This document shows positions 33,883 to 45,300 of a stretch of 64,000 bases of DNA, piece after piece. The notes beneath the pieces were generated by a model. That model was given only the letters and a program-made list of their open reading frames with translations, searched no databases and was not told the origin of the DNA. This stretch comes from Nothophaeocryptopus gaeumannii (taxonomy: Eukaryota; Ascomycota; Dothideomycetes; Mycosphaerellales; Mycosphaerellaceae). The position numbers were made by a program, and so were the translations under genes. Positions within the stretch are counted from its first letter, which is position 1. The number at the start of each line of letters is the position of its first letter. The stretch covers positions 868,001-932,000 of the forward strand of contig JASISA010000025.1 in assembly GCA_031771865.1 (NCBI GenBank), read 5' to 3'.

Positions 33883-34703
33883 TTTTGGCAGCTGCGATGG
33901 AGAGTATGGAAAGCAGAGAAGGTAGAATGAAAGGCGCGAGCAGTACTTACGAGTTCTCTTGGTGGTGGCAGCGAAGAATATCAACCATCTCGACAGTGGA
34001 GCTCTGCATTTCCCCAGGTCCGGCGGAACCGTCGCGTTGACTGAGAAGTGCCGCGTGACGATGCAGCGCGACAGAGTCGGAGAACTTCCGTGCGGCTAAT
34101 ACCGGATAAATGGCCTAATGGCACGTGATCCAGATGAAGAACTGCAACGATGATAGGAGATGTCCTTCTCTCGAAACCGACAATCTTCCAAGCACACAGC
34201 ACAACAGTCGAGGCTCGTCTATATGCAAGCCTTCCACGAGCCATCAATGTGCGATGTCAGTCTCCTGATGGAAAGCGAGCTTACATATGCATCTTATTGG
34301 CAGCCGAGCCTTCTTATCTGTCTTTCCCCAGATCACTGATCGCCCGACCGCACATCTCGCGTGTCTGCACGTGGAATTTGAAGATAGCGAGCTCTCCTCC
34401 TCTTATCGCACAGCAATTCACATCGAGTAACAGCGGTCTATCCACTATGATGCTCCAATCAGTACGATGCTCATCATGCTCGCCGCCACTTCGGCTCCCA
34501 CACTGCTGTACCCGCTGGGTTGTTGGGAATAAGAAATCAACATACATATCAACGTAGGGTAAGCCTGGAATCCAGAAAGGCTGTCTATTCCTTCAGTGCA
34601 CTCCCAGTCCGCACGAGTACGGACCGAGTTGCGTCTCTTCGTTCTAATAACTACATATACTCTTCAGTGACTGCTTTTTGCTGATCGGACAGAATAAGAC
34701 AAC
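33883..34703. promoter_or_regulatory. Divergent promoter with GATA-factor motif cluster
   Basis: This 821-bp gap separates the xylitol dehydrogenase and urea permease starts. HGATAR motifs, the target of AreA/NIT2-type nitrogen regulators, occur at 34151-34156 (TGATAG), 34314-34319 (TTATCT, reverse), 34382-34387 (AGATAG) and 34403-34408 (TTATCG, reverse). A CACGTG E-box lies at 34122-34127. The position 300-550 bp before the urea permease fits nitrogen control; binding is inferred. Confidence 0.55.
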
Positions 34704-36891
34704 ATGGCGGCCAGTCCGCCGCTCAGTCAAGCAACTGGATATGGAGTCATCGTTGGGCTCGGGTTCCTCTTTGGTAAGAGAGAAGCTTCATACGAGACCT
34801 GGGCGTCAGGGATGGCGAACTGACAGGGACGACAGCCTTTGGCATGATGCTCACGACCTTCGTCCTGAAACGATACAACAATGAGCTGCAAACCTCTGAA
34901 GTTTTCAGCACTGCAGGCCGCACCGTAAAGTCTGGTCTTGTCTCTTCAGCTGTGGTCTCTTCTTGGACTTGGGCTGCGACACTTTTGCAATCGTCGGCGG
35001 TGGCCTACAACTATGGCGTATCTGGACCTTTCTGGTATGCGAGTGGAGCAACTGTCCAGATCATTCTCTTTGCAACGCTTGCCATTGAGCTAAAGCGAAA
35101 GGCGCCGAATGCACATACGTTCCTCGAAGCCATCAAAGCTCGATATGGCGCAGTCACTCACGGAGTTTACATTGTCTTCGGTCTTATGACAAACATTCTG
35201 GTCACGGCCATGTTGCTCACAGGAGGATCCGCGGTCGCTACTTCATTGTGTGGAGTTCCAACTGCGGCGGCTTGCTTTCTGCTTCCTATCGGTGTCGTGC
35301 TGTATACTATGTTCGGCGGCATAAAAGCGACGTTCTTGACGGACTACATTCATACAGTAGTCATTCTGGTGATCATCATGACATTTGCTTTCACGGCATA
35401 TGCGACAAACAGCATTCTTGGATCTCCAGGTGCTGTATGGGACGCGCTCCAGGCTGCCACCGCTCGCCATCCCGTTGAGGGCAACGCCGGAGGCAGCTAT
35501 CTTACCATGAGATCTAAGGAGGGCGGCATCTTCTTCGTCATCAACATTGTGGGCAATTTCGGAACAGTTTTCATGGTAAGACGTCAATGATTGGAAGCTG
35601 ATCGCTGTCTGAGACACAAGCTGACCATCCACCTTTTACCTCGTAGGACAACGGGTACTACAACAAGGCAATTGCGGCGAGTCCGGTACACGCGCTTCCA
35701 GGCTACATCGCTGGTGGCCTTTCCTGGTTTGCCATTCCCTGGTTGGCAGCAACGACAATGGGTCTCTCCGCACTCGCTCTGGAGAACAATCCCGTCTTCC
35801 CGACCTACCCAAACCGGATGGATCCTGCAGATGTGAGCGCAGGACTGGTCTTGCCGAATGCAGCTGTTGCCCTTCTGGGCTCTGGCGGCGCTGCTGCCAC
35901 GCTTCTGCTCATATTCATGGCCGTCACGTCTGCTATGTCTGCCGAGCTCATCGCAGTGTCGTCAATCTGGACCTACGATATCTATAAGACATACATCAAC
36001 CCTCAAGCCAGTGGCAAACGGCTGATCTACATGTCGCATACGAGCTGTGTCGTCTACGCCATTTGCATGGCTGCCTTCAGCACTGGACTGCACTACGCTG
36101 GCATTAGCATGGGTTACCTATACCTCTTAATGGGTGTTATTATCAGTGGCGCAGTACTACCAGCTTCACTGACCCTATTGTCTTCCCGTCAATCCTGGGC
36201 TGCTGCGACATTCTCCCCTCCGATGGCTCTCTGTTGCTCGATAATCGGCTGGTTGGTTCAATGCAAGAGTCAGTACGGTGTGTTCACGGTCGAGACTACG
36301 GGATCCAACTATCCAATGCTTGTTGGCAACGTCATAGCGCTACTGGCACCAATGGTGTTCATCCCAGTCCTGTCACTGGTATTCAAGTCACCGAAGTACG
36401 ACTGGATAAGCATGAAGATGATCCGAAAGGGAGACGACTCAGATCTGGCCGCAGCTGTCCATGTCGACATCGAACAGGTCCCAGGAGAACGTCGCCACTC
36501 GATTCAGGAAGATGAAGCTGAGCAAAGGCAACTTTCTCGGTCGGCCAAGATCGCACGGATCATGACTGTTACCCTGACGCTGGCACTTCTCATTCTGTGG
36601 CCAATGCCGATGTATGGTTCTGGCTACATCTTCTCCAAGAAGTTCTTCACTGGTTGGGTAGTTGTCGGTATTATTTGGATTTTCTGCTCGAGCTTCACGG
36701 TCGGTGTCTTCCCACTTTGGGAGGGCCGTAAGACATGCGCTCGTACGTTCAAGGCTATCTTCAAGGATATTACCGGGAAGGGCAGACCGATTGCTACTCA
36801 CGGTCGTCCTGCCATGACTGACGACAAGGAGTCTGAGGAAGAACATGAGAAGCAATCTTCAACTCCTCCGCAAGTTGAGCTCGAGAAATGA
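34704..36891 (+). CDS. DUR3: Urea permease, DUR3 type (sodium:solute symporter superfamily)
   Basis: Three exons (introns 34774-34835 and 35576-35646) give 684 aa. About fifteen hydrophobic segments are visible. The family landmarks are GVIVGLGFLFAFGMM at the N-terminus, ELQTSEVFSTAGRTVKSGL, ASGATVQIILFA, DNGYYNKAIAASP just after intron 2 and MAVTSAMSAELIAVSSI, all found in Dur3-like urea/polyamine transporters. The C-terminal tail is hydrophilic and acidic with many Ser/Thr and Lys residues, as expected for regulated turnover. It would import urea, possibly polyamines, across the plasma membrane. The start MAASPPLSQATGYG follows the usual pattern of a short N-terminus before TM1. The upstream GATA motifs agree with nitrogen regulation. 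Confidence 0.92.
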
Positions 36892-37761
36892 GTGGGATTG
36901 TTGATGAATGATGAAATGAAAGACGCGCTCGTTTTCACGGAGCTGTTGCGGAACGGAGGAAGTTTAGACGTTGATACCCAGGCATGGACTGTCTTTTAGA
37001 ATACTCCTCTAGGATAGAGCTAGAGAAGGCTTGAGATCAAGCTCTGCAGAATATTATCACCTTGATGGCCATTCTAGCTCATATATATTGACGTGCCTGT
37101 CTTCCGTTCTTCTGGTTACCTCCGAGTGACGAGGGCAGAGTTCGTTGACGCTCGCTTCTCCATGATCGAATCCGGTTCCAACATAGAACTTACTGAACAC
37201 GAATAAAGCAGCAGCATAGAGTGTGATGGGGCTAGGGCGAGAGCTACAGGCCCTTCTCTCGCGTCAGGACGCACTCTATGCTTCTATTGTCGCATTCAGT
37301 GCATCGACAGCATGAGTTCGCGGCGAGAGGAACGGCAATGAGTTCGGACTTCCGCCCTTGCTCGCGAAGGCCTGGATCGGCTCAGCTGGGATGTGGTTCG
37401 GCCTCATCGCGCCCACTTCATGGAAGACTCGAAAGCGCGCTCTTCTACTTCCTCTGCACAACAAGCATCTGTTCTTCCAACATCAACACGATGCGCACAG
37501 CATCTCACGACACCGTTCACAGCGCGTGGAGAGGAGATGATGTCGCTGATGTCGCTGATGTCGATGCGACCCGTCTGCGGCCTTGCATCCGCTTGCACAT
37601 CTCCGACTTCATCATGACGTGTGCCTGACAGCTTCTTTGAGATGCGCGTATCCAGCGGATAAATGTACGGAGGCCTTGCCACAAGATAGCAACGGCTAAG
37701 TTCAACATCTCTCTCGTACTGGCGCTGCAATTTACGACAGAAATTGTATTATCAAATCAGA
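36892..37761. other. Intergenic, promoter of alcohol dehydrogenase gene
   Basis: About 870 bp between two plus-strand genes. It contains the small GATGTCGCT repeat at 37539-37563. No gene is seen. Confidence 0.4.
37539..37563 (+). repeat. Nine-base tandem repeat GATGTCGCT, about 2.8 copies
   Basis: Units start at 37539, 37548 and 37557 (the last partial). It lies about 200 bp upstream of the alcohol dehydrogenase start. Function unknown. Confidence 0.7.
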
Positions 37762-39105
37762 ATGGCTCTCTCACAAGCAGCAGCGAAGGCCGAGGAGTAC
37801 ATTGGCCACGGCGACAATGCAGCCACCGCGCAAGACGTCACGAACCCCGCGAGAAACCGCGACAAATATGGCGACCCGAACGAGAATATGAAGGCTTTGG
37901 CCTGGATGGGCAAGAACACAGTAGAAATGATCGACTGTCCAAAGCCCAAAGTCATCGAAGACCGCGATGTCATCCTCAAGATCACCGGAAGTACTGTCTG
38001 CGGCTCCGACCTCCACCTACTCCACGGAAGTGTTGTCGAATTACAGAAGGGAGATATCCTCGGACACGAATTCTGCGGTATCGTGGATGAGATGGGCTCT
38101 GCTGTTAAGAATCTGAAGAAGGGAGATCGAGTAGTGGCGTCTTTCCAGATCGCCTGTGGAGACTGTCTTTACTGCAAGAAAAAGCTGAGTTCGCAATGCG
38201 CAAGGACAAACTCAAATACGATTGAGAATGCCATGTATGGTGGCAGGACTGCAGGAATGTTTGGATACTCGCATTTCACGGGAGGGTTTGCAGGTGGACA
38301 AGCTGAGTATACTCGTGTACCATTCGGCGATGTCAACCTTTTGAAGCTTCCTGATGATGTGCCGGATGAGAAGGGGCTGTATCTCTCAGATGTTATTGCA
38401 ACCAGCTGGAACTGCGTTGTTGATACCGGTGTCAAGGAAGGCGACGTGGTCGCGGTCTGGGGCGCTGGACCTATTGGACAAATGGCCGCCGAGTTCTCAT
38501 TCATCAATGGAGCTAGCAGAGTCATTGTGATTGACTGCAACTGGCGATTGGACTTCGTCAAGCAGAAGTACCCGCGAGTCGAGACCGTGGATTTCTCGCA
38601 GCTCAAGGGCACGAAGGCCGTCGTCTCCAAGCTGAAGGAGATGGTAGATGGCCATGGGCCAGACGTGGCGCTGGAGTGTGTTGCTGGCGAATATCCAAAA
38701 GGCTGGTTCCATGCCGCTCAGATCGCTGCAGGTCTCGAGACCGACACCAGCGAGATCTTGAACGAGATGATCGAGAGCGTCAAGAACTACGGCCGAGTTG
38801 GTATCACTGGTGTCTACGTCGGCTACACAAACAATTTCAACATCGGATCTCTGATGGAACGAGGCATTCGATTCATCGGCAATGGCCAGGCTCCGGTACA
38901 CCTCTACTGGGAAGAGCTCCTCAAGCGCATCCAAAGTGGCGAGATCGATCCGCTGAAGATGGTGACACATCGTGTCCGTGTCGAGGACTTGGACAAGGTG
39001 TACTACAAGTTTGAGAAGAAGGAAGATGGCATGCAGAAGGTCTATGTGCAGACGAGGTTCTCGGCGCCGCCTTGTGAAGGCAGTCCAGCTTTGACCACAT
39101 ATTAA
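37762..39105 (+). CDS. Zinc-type alcohol dehydrogenase (MDR family)
   Basis: A single exon of 447 aa. Motifs include catalytic-zinc residues in GSTVCGSDLHLLHG and ILGHEFCGIVDEMG, a structural zinc loop CGDCLYCKKKLSSQC (C-x2-C-x2-C-x7-C), and a Rossmann motif VWGAGPIGQMAAEF with a following Asp in VIVIDCNW that suggests NAD. The extra length and the long insert before the C-terminus (GEYPKGWFHAAQ...EMIESVKNYGRVGITGVY) are typical of the formaldehyde-dehydrogenase-like (glutathione-independent) MDR subgroup. The substrate is uncertain. The ATG at 37762 begins MALSQAAAKAEEYIG; no ATG lies upstream in frame. Confidence 0.85.
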   Translation: MALSQAAAKAEEYIGHGDNAATAQDVTNPARNRDKYGDPNENMKALAWMGKNTVEMIDCPKPKVIEDRDVILKITGSTVCGSDLHLLHGSVVELQKGDILGHEFCGIVDEMGSAVKNLKKGDRVVASFQIACGDCLYCKKKLSSQCARTNSNTIENAMYGGRTAGMFGYSHFTGGFAGGQAEYTRVPFGDVNLLKLPDDVPDEKGLYLSDVIATSWNCVVDTGVKEGDVVAVWGAGPIGQMAAEFSFINGASRVIVIDCNWRLDFVKQKYPRVETVDFSQLKGTKAVVSKLKEMVDGHGPDVALECVAGEYPKGWFHAAQIAAGLETDTSEILNEMIESVKNYGRVGITGVYVGYTNNFNIGSLMERGIRFIGNGQAPVHLYWEELLKRIQSGEIDPLKMVTHRVRVEDLDKVYYKFEKKEDGMQKVYVQTRFSAPPCEGSPALTTY

Positions 39106-39719
39106 GCATCCGGGATCGAGGTCAGAATAGCATAGCGAGTATGATACCAGTCAACGATATGAACGACAGCAAGTGCATGTAGTGAAGAACATCAAGACCT
39201 TCGTCTTTCTTTGTCCTCTGCCTTCGCCAACGCGGCTCTTGGCGGCCAAGCCGAAAACTTGCTCAAAAAGTCCCACTTCGGCTCGCGGCTTCCTTTCTCA
39301 ATCGCTTAGGATCACGACGAAGTGCAGAACAAAGAGGAACGGTCTTCCCACTGCCGTCAGCAGAAAACGTAAGCATCCTCTTTACTTACAACTCTCCATA
39401 CTGTTGTTTCTTGTCTCATTGGTGCCTTTGCTGCGTATCTACGGTTCTTACTGCAGAAACATGCTCAGTGCGCCGCGTGTGCAAGCGAAAGCAAAAGACA
39501 GAGGCTATTAATCGCCAGCTTCGGTGGCATATTCCGTGGAGTGGTATCAGGAGATCTCAGATTGTACTGGACGTTCTCATCACCGGAAAGTCTTGGGGTG
39601 AGGACTTGGCGTGTAGAACTATTCGCTTTGAAAGGCCCACATTCCAACTGGTCGTCACGGAGCCACTCGCAGAGATCGAACTGCTCGACTCCACAAGCCA
39701 ACGACACATACCGACCAAC
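39106..39719. other. Intergenic / long open leader of ferric reductase gene
   Basis: About 600 bp. From 39411 the sequence is open in phase with the ferric reductase frame up to its ATG, with no stop codon, but it lacks an obvious protein-like composition and I treat it as 5' UTR. Confidence 0.4.
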
Positions 39720-41807
39720 ATGGATATCCTCCGACGGCATGGCGACGACATGGACATGGACATGGACATGAGTATGAGCGGCATGGGATCCAGCTCATCT
39801 TCCTCAATGGGGCCGCTCTCAGCACAAGGCGTGGATTTCGCGAATGAAACACAAGCATTCGACTTCCTTCAGGAGATACTGGACGACACATACCTGGAAG
39901 TCGATGGAGCGAGATATGCCAGATACTTCTGGTATGGAGTTGTTGCGTTTGTGGGTGTTGCGATGTTGTTTAAGTTCTTGAGATGGGCGACGCTGCAACA
40001 ACGGTTACGTGAGGCGGCGAGAGGAGGAGAAACTCCGGCAAGACCGAGGAACTTTCTGACGACGAGTCTGGCGACAGTGACTGCGCTTGGACGGGAAGCG
40101 ACTTATCTGCAATTTACGCCGACCGGTATTGCCTTCTTCAAGATGCCGCCGGTTGGGACTATCGTCCTGGTACTGGTCTACTTGGCTTTTGTCCTGGCAT
40201 TGGAGTTCGCAAGCAATGATGTTGAGGGTGCTCAATACTGGCAAGCATTGGGAGTCAGGGCGGGCTGGCTTGCTGTGGCACAGATGCCCTTGCTCATCCT
40301 GCTGATCAACAAGAATTCAGTCATCGGGACGTTGACTGGCACATCCTGGGAAAGATTGAATGTCCTCCATCGATGGTCGGCTCGAGTTCTGCTTCTACTG
40401 GCCATCTTTCACTTCGCCTTCCAGAGTACGGGCTGGCAGAAATATGGTCTGATGAAGCTCGAATGGAATACAGATGATTGTCCTCCTACTGGAATGGCGG
40501 CTTCCGCGATTCTTCTCTGGATGAATATCAGCACCGTGGCACCCTTTCGAAGGCTATCCTATGAGTTCTTCGTTGTTCAGCATATCGTCACCTTCTTCGG
40601 CTTTATCATTGCGATCATGCTCCACCTACCGAGCACAGCGCTCTCCAGCCGGGTCTACGTCTACATCCCCATTGGTCTCTACCTGGTTGATCGCATTCTC
40701 AGAACGATGATGCTGGCTTGGAACAATGTGCGAGTAAGCCGTGCCACTCTTGTACAGCTTGACGGCGGAGCGACCAAGCTTCGTATCTGGAACAAAGCGA
40801 TCAAGAGCTGGCGGCCAGGCTCGCATTGCTTGCTATCAGTTCCCAAATTTGGCTTCATGCAGAGCCATCCGGCTACTATTCTCTCGACGCCGATATCCCA
40901 CGACGGAGACCTAGTCTTCGTGCTGAAAGGCCATCGCGGCTTCACGAATAAGATCTACCAAGGCGCCAACGGCTCTTCAACAGCTCTCATCCCGGAAACC
41001 AAAGTAACTGACGATGACATCGAACACAACATCCAAGTCTCTCCCGCTTCCCATATCGCTTTCATCGATGGCCCCTACGGCGGCTCTCAATCCGACTTCG
41101 CCGCTTTCGACTCCATCTGCCTAATCTCCGGCTCCACAGGCGTTACCTTCAATCTCGCAATCCTGCAAGACATAGCTGACCGAGCATCGATCAACAAACT
41201 CGCCGTCCGAAGACTCCAATTCATCTGGTGCGTCAGAGATACTAGTTGCGCACGCTGGGTCAACGAGGAAATCCAAACAGCACGCGAGAAACTTCAGGAA
41301 AATGGAATAGATGTACAAGTCAGCATACACGTTACTTGCGCGAATAAGTTTACTGAGACGACGGATTCGCCTCCGAAGGAACGTGGGTGTCAGTGTGATA
41401 AGTCCAAGGGGCCATGCTGTTGCGTGGTCGTTGATGAAGAAGATGAGAAGAGCTCCTCCGGAGAAGATATCGATGCCATCACACCCACCAAAGACGGTGT
41501 CGAAGTTGGCGAGCGTTCAAAGTCGAAGTCTTCCTCATTAACACGTATCGACCAACCCAAACCCTCACCCGGTCTCCGAATGCCTTTCCTCCCCTGCGCT
41601 ACATTCTTCTCCGGCAGACCAGATATTCGAGAAGTCATCAGCGCTCTACTCGATGGCGCGGATGGAGAATCAGCTGTGAGCGTCTGTGGACCTTTGGGCC
41701 TTACATCTACGGTCAGGAACACCGTCGTCCGCGTATCAGATGAGAGGGCGATTCACAAAGGAAGTGGTGCACAGGGGTGTTATTTGCATGTTGAGAGCTT
41801 TTCGTAG
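39720..41807 (+). CDS. Ferric/cupric reductase transmembrane component
   Basis: Single exon, 695 aa. After a Met/Asp-rich start (DMDMDMDMSMSGMGSSSSSS) there are hydrophobic segments carrying two heme-binding His pairs, each spaced by 14: HRWSARVLLLLAIFH and HIVTFFGFIIAIMLH. The FAD-binding loop is SHPATILSTP (H-P-x-T/S type) and the NAD(P)H region begins ISGSTGVTFNLAIL. A Cys cluster GCQCDKSKGPCCCVV interrupts the NADPH domain, near 41390-41420. The enzyme would transfer electrons from NADPH via FAD and heme to extracellular Fe3+ or Cu2+ for uptake. The ATG at 39720 was chosen because it starts the Met/Asp-rich tail; the frame is open farther upstream. Confidence 0.9.
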   Translation: MDILRRHGDDMDMDMDMSMSGMGSSSSSSMGPLSAQGVDFANETQAFDFLQEILDDTYLEVDGARYARYFWYGVVAFVGVAMLFKFLRWATLQQRLREAARGGETPARPRNFLTTSLATVTALGREATYLQFTPTGIAFFKMPPVGTIVLVLVYLAFVLALEFASNDVEGAQYWQALGVRAGWLAVAQMPLLILLINKNSVIGTLTGTSWERLNVLHRWSARVLLLLAIFHFAFQSTGWQKYGLMKLEWNTDDCPPTGMAASAILLWMNISTVAPFRRLSYEFFVVQHIVTFFGFIIAIMLHLPSTALSSRVYVYIPIGLYLVDRILRTMMLAWNNVRVSRATLVQLDGGATKLRIWNKAIKSWRPGSHCLLSVPKFGFMQSHPATILSTPISHDGDLVFVLKGHRGFTNKIYQGANGSSTALIPETKVTDDDIEHNIQVSPASHIAFIDGPYGGSQSDFAAFDSICLISGSTGVTFNLAILQDIADRASINKLAVRRLQFIWCVRDTSCARWVNEEIQTAREKLQENGIDVQVSIHVTCANKFTETTDSPPKERGCQCDKSKGPCCCVVVDEEDEKSSSGEDIDAITPTKDGVEVGERSKSKSSSLTRIDQPKPSPGLRMPFLPCATFFSGRPDIREVISALLDGADGESAVSVCGPLGLTSTVRNTVVRVSDERAIHKGSGAQGCYLHVESFS
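39747..39770 (+). repeat. GACATG hexanucleotide repeat, 4 copies
   Basis: Units at 39747, 39753, 39759 and 39765 lie inside the ferric reductase coding sequence and encode alternating Asp-Met. Slippage at such a repeat could vary the number of metal-binding Met residues; that is inference. Confidence 0.8.
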
Positions 41808-42351
41808 AGACATACAAGTATGAAAGAAAACGTGCAAGACCATTCTATGTCTGTCTGCTGTGTCTCTGAGTGTTGTGGCAAAGGGGATATACAACTCGAC
41901 TTCTGCGCGTCGTCAAGTTGTCTATTATTACAAGCCATTTCCGTTCCATTTCAATGCGTTCCGTTCCGTGGGGAGTCCATCTCGTTCTCATTGCCCTTTT
42001 TTCTCGTTTCCGGGTTCGTTTCGTGGAGGTCCAGTCTCCCTCTCGTTCTCGGGCTTTTTTTCTCGTTCTCGTAATCCATGTCTTCGTCTTATCATTCTTT
42101 TCTCCATTTATACAACCAAAGCAACCATGCTGTGATCGAAACAAAACTCTTGTCAAAGAAAACTTGTGTGGTGAATGCGTCTGCTCAACTCTTGAAACAA
42201 CCCTTGTTACGGAGGCTCAAAGGTTCAGAAGTCGGGGTCCAGGACTTGATGATGGATCAAATGTCGACCTCATTGCAAGCGTGTGCGGGAAGTATGTGCA
42301 AGAAGCGAAGTTGGGTGAATGTGCAAGCGATGTGTTGAGGAAGCTCAACGA
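41808..42351. other. Convergent intergenic region, pyrimidine-rich
   Basis: About 540 bp between the 3' ends of the ferric reductase and the giant disordered protein. It contains a T/C-rich tract with repeated CTCGTT-type units near 41975-42070. It should hold both terminators. No gene. Confidence 0.45.
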
Positions 42352-45300
42352 TCAGCGTACGAGCTGACGTGCAATCTCCCGGGGCGGGAGGTGCTGGAGT
42401 TGTTTGCACACGCGTTGTAGCATCTCCGCAGCTTTCTGAGTCTCATGTTGGGAGAGCGCAGCACTCTCGGCTAGAATGCGAGCCCGCTGAGCACTAGCCT
42501 CTGCCTCATGGGCATTCTTCTTTGCCTCGCGGGCATTGTCCTCTGCCTTGCGGAGGTTGTCCAGGTAAAGAGTAAGACCCTGTGTTAAAGTTAGCGATTG
42601 TGAAAGGTGGACGTGATAGCTTGGTCTTACAGTAGCAAAGTAACGAAGCCGCGTCTTTCGCTCGTCCGAGTCCTCATTCTCAGCGTTACTGATCAGAGTC
42701 CTGGCGAACGAGGCCACGACCTCAGGGCCGCTTCTATGAGAGGATGTGTTGCGAGGAGAAAGCATATCCGCTGCTTCTAAGGCGTATGAGGCGCTGCGCT
42801 CCTCCGAAGCCAGAGCTGGAGTTGGAGCAGGAAGTAGCGGCGGTGAGCGGGCGGGCATATCCGTAAAATCAGCCGTAGTTGTGGCGGAGGCCAAGAGCTC
42901 TCCGCCTGCCGCTGGCTCCTGGGCGCCCACGGTAGAGGGAGTGGTTGTGCTGAAGTGATGAGCCGAATACGTGGCAGAGGCCGAAAGCTCGCTATCTGCG
43001 CCTGGCTCTGATGCGTTCGTGATAGAGCGGGGGGGCATGGTCGAGAGGGGAGCCGTAGTCGAGACCGACATGAAAGGCTGGCTGTCTGTTGCTGTTTCTG
43101 CCGCTGGCTCTTGCTTCCGAATGCTCGTAGTATGATAACCGTCCTGAGTGTTAGAAGACGGGTCTGCCAGAAGGGTGTCCGTAGTCGCCATTAGGGAGAA
43201 GGGCTCGGTATCTGCCACTGGTTCCTGCACGCGCGTAGTACGGTTCGCATTCTGAATGGCGAGGGACGGCACAGGCGGAGGACTGTCGATGCGCTGATCC
43301 TTCTTCTTAAACAAGCCTTTCACATTTTCCCACGCAGCACGGCCCCTTGATCGAGACCTCGGTGTCTGTGCATCATCAGCTTTGAGTGTTGCTTCAATAT
43401 TGCAGCGCTGCTCATTTACCTGGCGTGTGCTACCGGCAGGTGCAGACTTCACGGTGGCAGTGGTGCTGTCACGGCCACGTTGGCTACTCTCCGTCTTGCG
43501 AACTGTCTTACTGATTGATTCTGGAGTCCGAGCGGTCTTCTTGGATGCGGCTGCAGCGGTCGTACGGCGGTACCCTCCACGCGAAGGAATGTTGTCACGA
43601 GCCTGCTTGACACTGAGTGCGCCACGCTGCGAGCCGCCGAGAGTGGGAGAATCATCGCGTCTGTTGCGAACATGGGAGGCGTGACCAGACTTCGCGACAT
43701 GGGAGGAAGTAGCGACGCTAGGAATGCGAGACGACGAAACATAGCCGATCGAGCGAGTCTTGTCGTCGCGAGGAGTATCGGAGGGGTTTGCAGGTGCCGA
43801 AGGAGTGCTGTCCGACCACTTGCTTGTGTGCGGCGCCTTTGAGGTCTCGGCGAGAGCGAGTGAAGCTATCGACTTGCGCACACCATTTTCTTCGTAGTCG
43901 CACAACCCGACATCTGGGTAGGTAGCTTCTGAAGAAGAGGTCCAATCGAGAGGTCCCTGTTGCACGATCCTCTGTGCTGCAGCTGCACTGGCGATCAGCG
44001 TAGCGCTCTTTGAAGTGTTGCTAATACTTCCAGCAAGTGTGCTGAACATGTGCTGAAGCGTGTCATCGTCCACGTTGCATACAGGAGTACTACCATGGCC
44101 CTCGAGTGCGGAGAGCGTGCGCATGATATGACTCTTAGTCTTCTTGTCAAGTCCCGGCCCGCCCTCATTGCGACAGAGCTCATCGTCTTGCTCAGTCTCA
44201 ATGAGCAGCTCCTTGAAACTGGTTCGGGTGCGCTCCGTCATGTCGTCTCCCTCAATGGTCGGCTGTGTCATGCGCCATGAATGAGCAGCTTGCATGTCCG
44301 TAAGGCGTTGAGAAAGGACCGACAAGTCTACAGGCTTTGCGGAGGCGTCGTGACCGTCTTCCACGTCGTCATCAGTGCGCACAGGTAACGTTGCCTGTGA
44401 GTGGATGGTAGGGAGTGGACCGGTGCGTTGGCTTCTAGAAGGCGGTGGCCTATTGGGTCTTGAAGCTTGCGAAATGTCCATTGAAGACTCGTCATGGCGC
44501 CGGAGTCGAGGAAACTGGTGAATAGGCTTCGTGGAACTATCAAGGTCATAGGGCTGACTAGTTGGGGTCTTCATCTCGTCATCCTCAGAGGAACTTAGTC
44601 CTGTTGTGCCTTCAGGCGTGCTCTGCGCGCTGATCTTGCCGCGGCTGAACTTGTGCCCGACACCGGCGAAGTCATGCATTCGTACGGAGGATGAATCTGT
44701 ACTATTCATGCTCTCGTTGGTGTTTTGGCGCTGTAGTCGACGCCGCTTGCCATGTTCGAGTACTCTCAGGGGTTCGGGAGAGCCGAGGCGTTGACGACCA
44801 AAGGATGGAGAAGGTTCCAAAGGTGATGCAGATCGCAGGGATACATTATCAGCTTTTACGTCGACAAGTCTCGGCTTTTGCAGTGGGAGACGAGATGCTG
44901 TTTGCTGACGCACGGTTTGGTCTGAGTTTGGAGTGTTGATGGACCTGGACAGGGAAGGCACCCGACCACCGAAAGCGCGACTGCCTGGTCTTGGTCGCGA
45001 CAAGCTGGCTGGCGATGGGCTATGAGCGCGAGATCCAGCGACAGCGTTGGTGACATTGGTGACACGGGAAGCCTTGCGATGAGAGTCCGTTCTGGTTGGG
45101 ATGGAGCTGTTCCTGCTACTCCGCTTGCGCAGAGACTGATCGCGAGGAGGATACTCGGGTGACGGTGTCCTAGCAGCTCGGCGGGGGACTTCACCTTTAG
45201 TACTGCTGAGGAAGTCCTCATCAAAGTTGCTTGCGGCGTTGTTTGCATCGCTTAGGATAACAACATCGGCTTCGGTGGGTCCGCAATCGCCGGCGGGCTC

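Noticed and set aside
32637..41807. A metabolic gene cluster (xylitol dehydrogenase, urea permease, alcohol dehydrogenase, ferric reductase)
   Set aside because: No backbone enzyme or shared pathway connects them; they look like ordinary neighbours.
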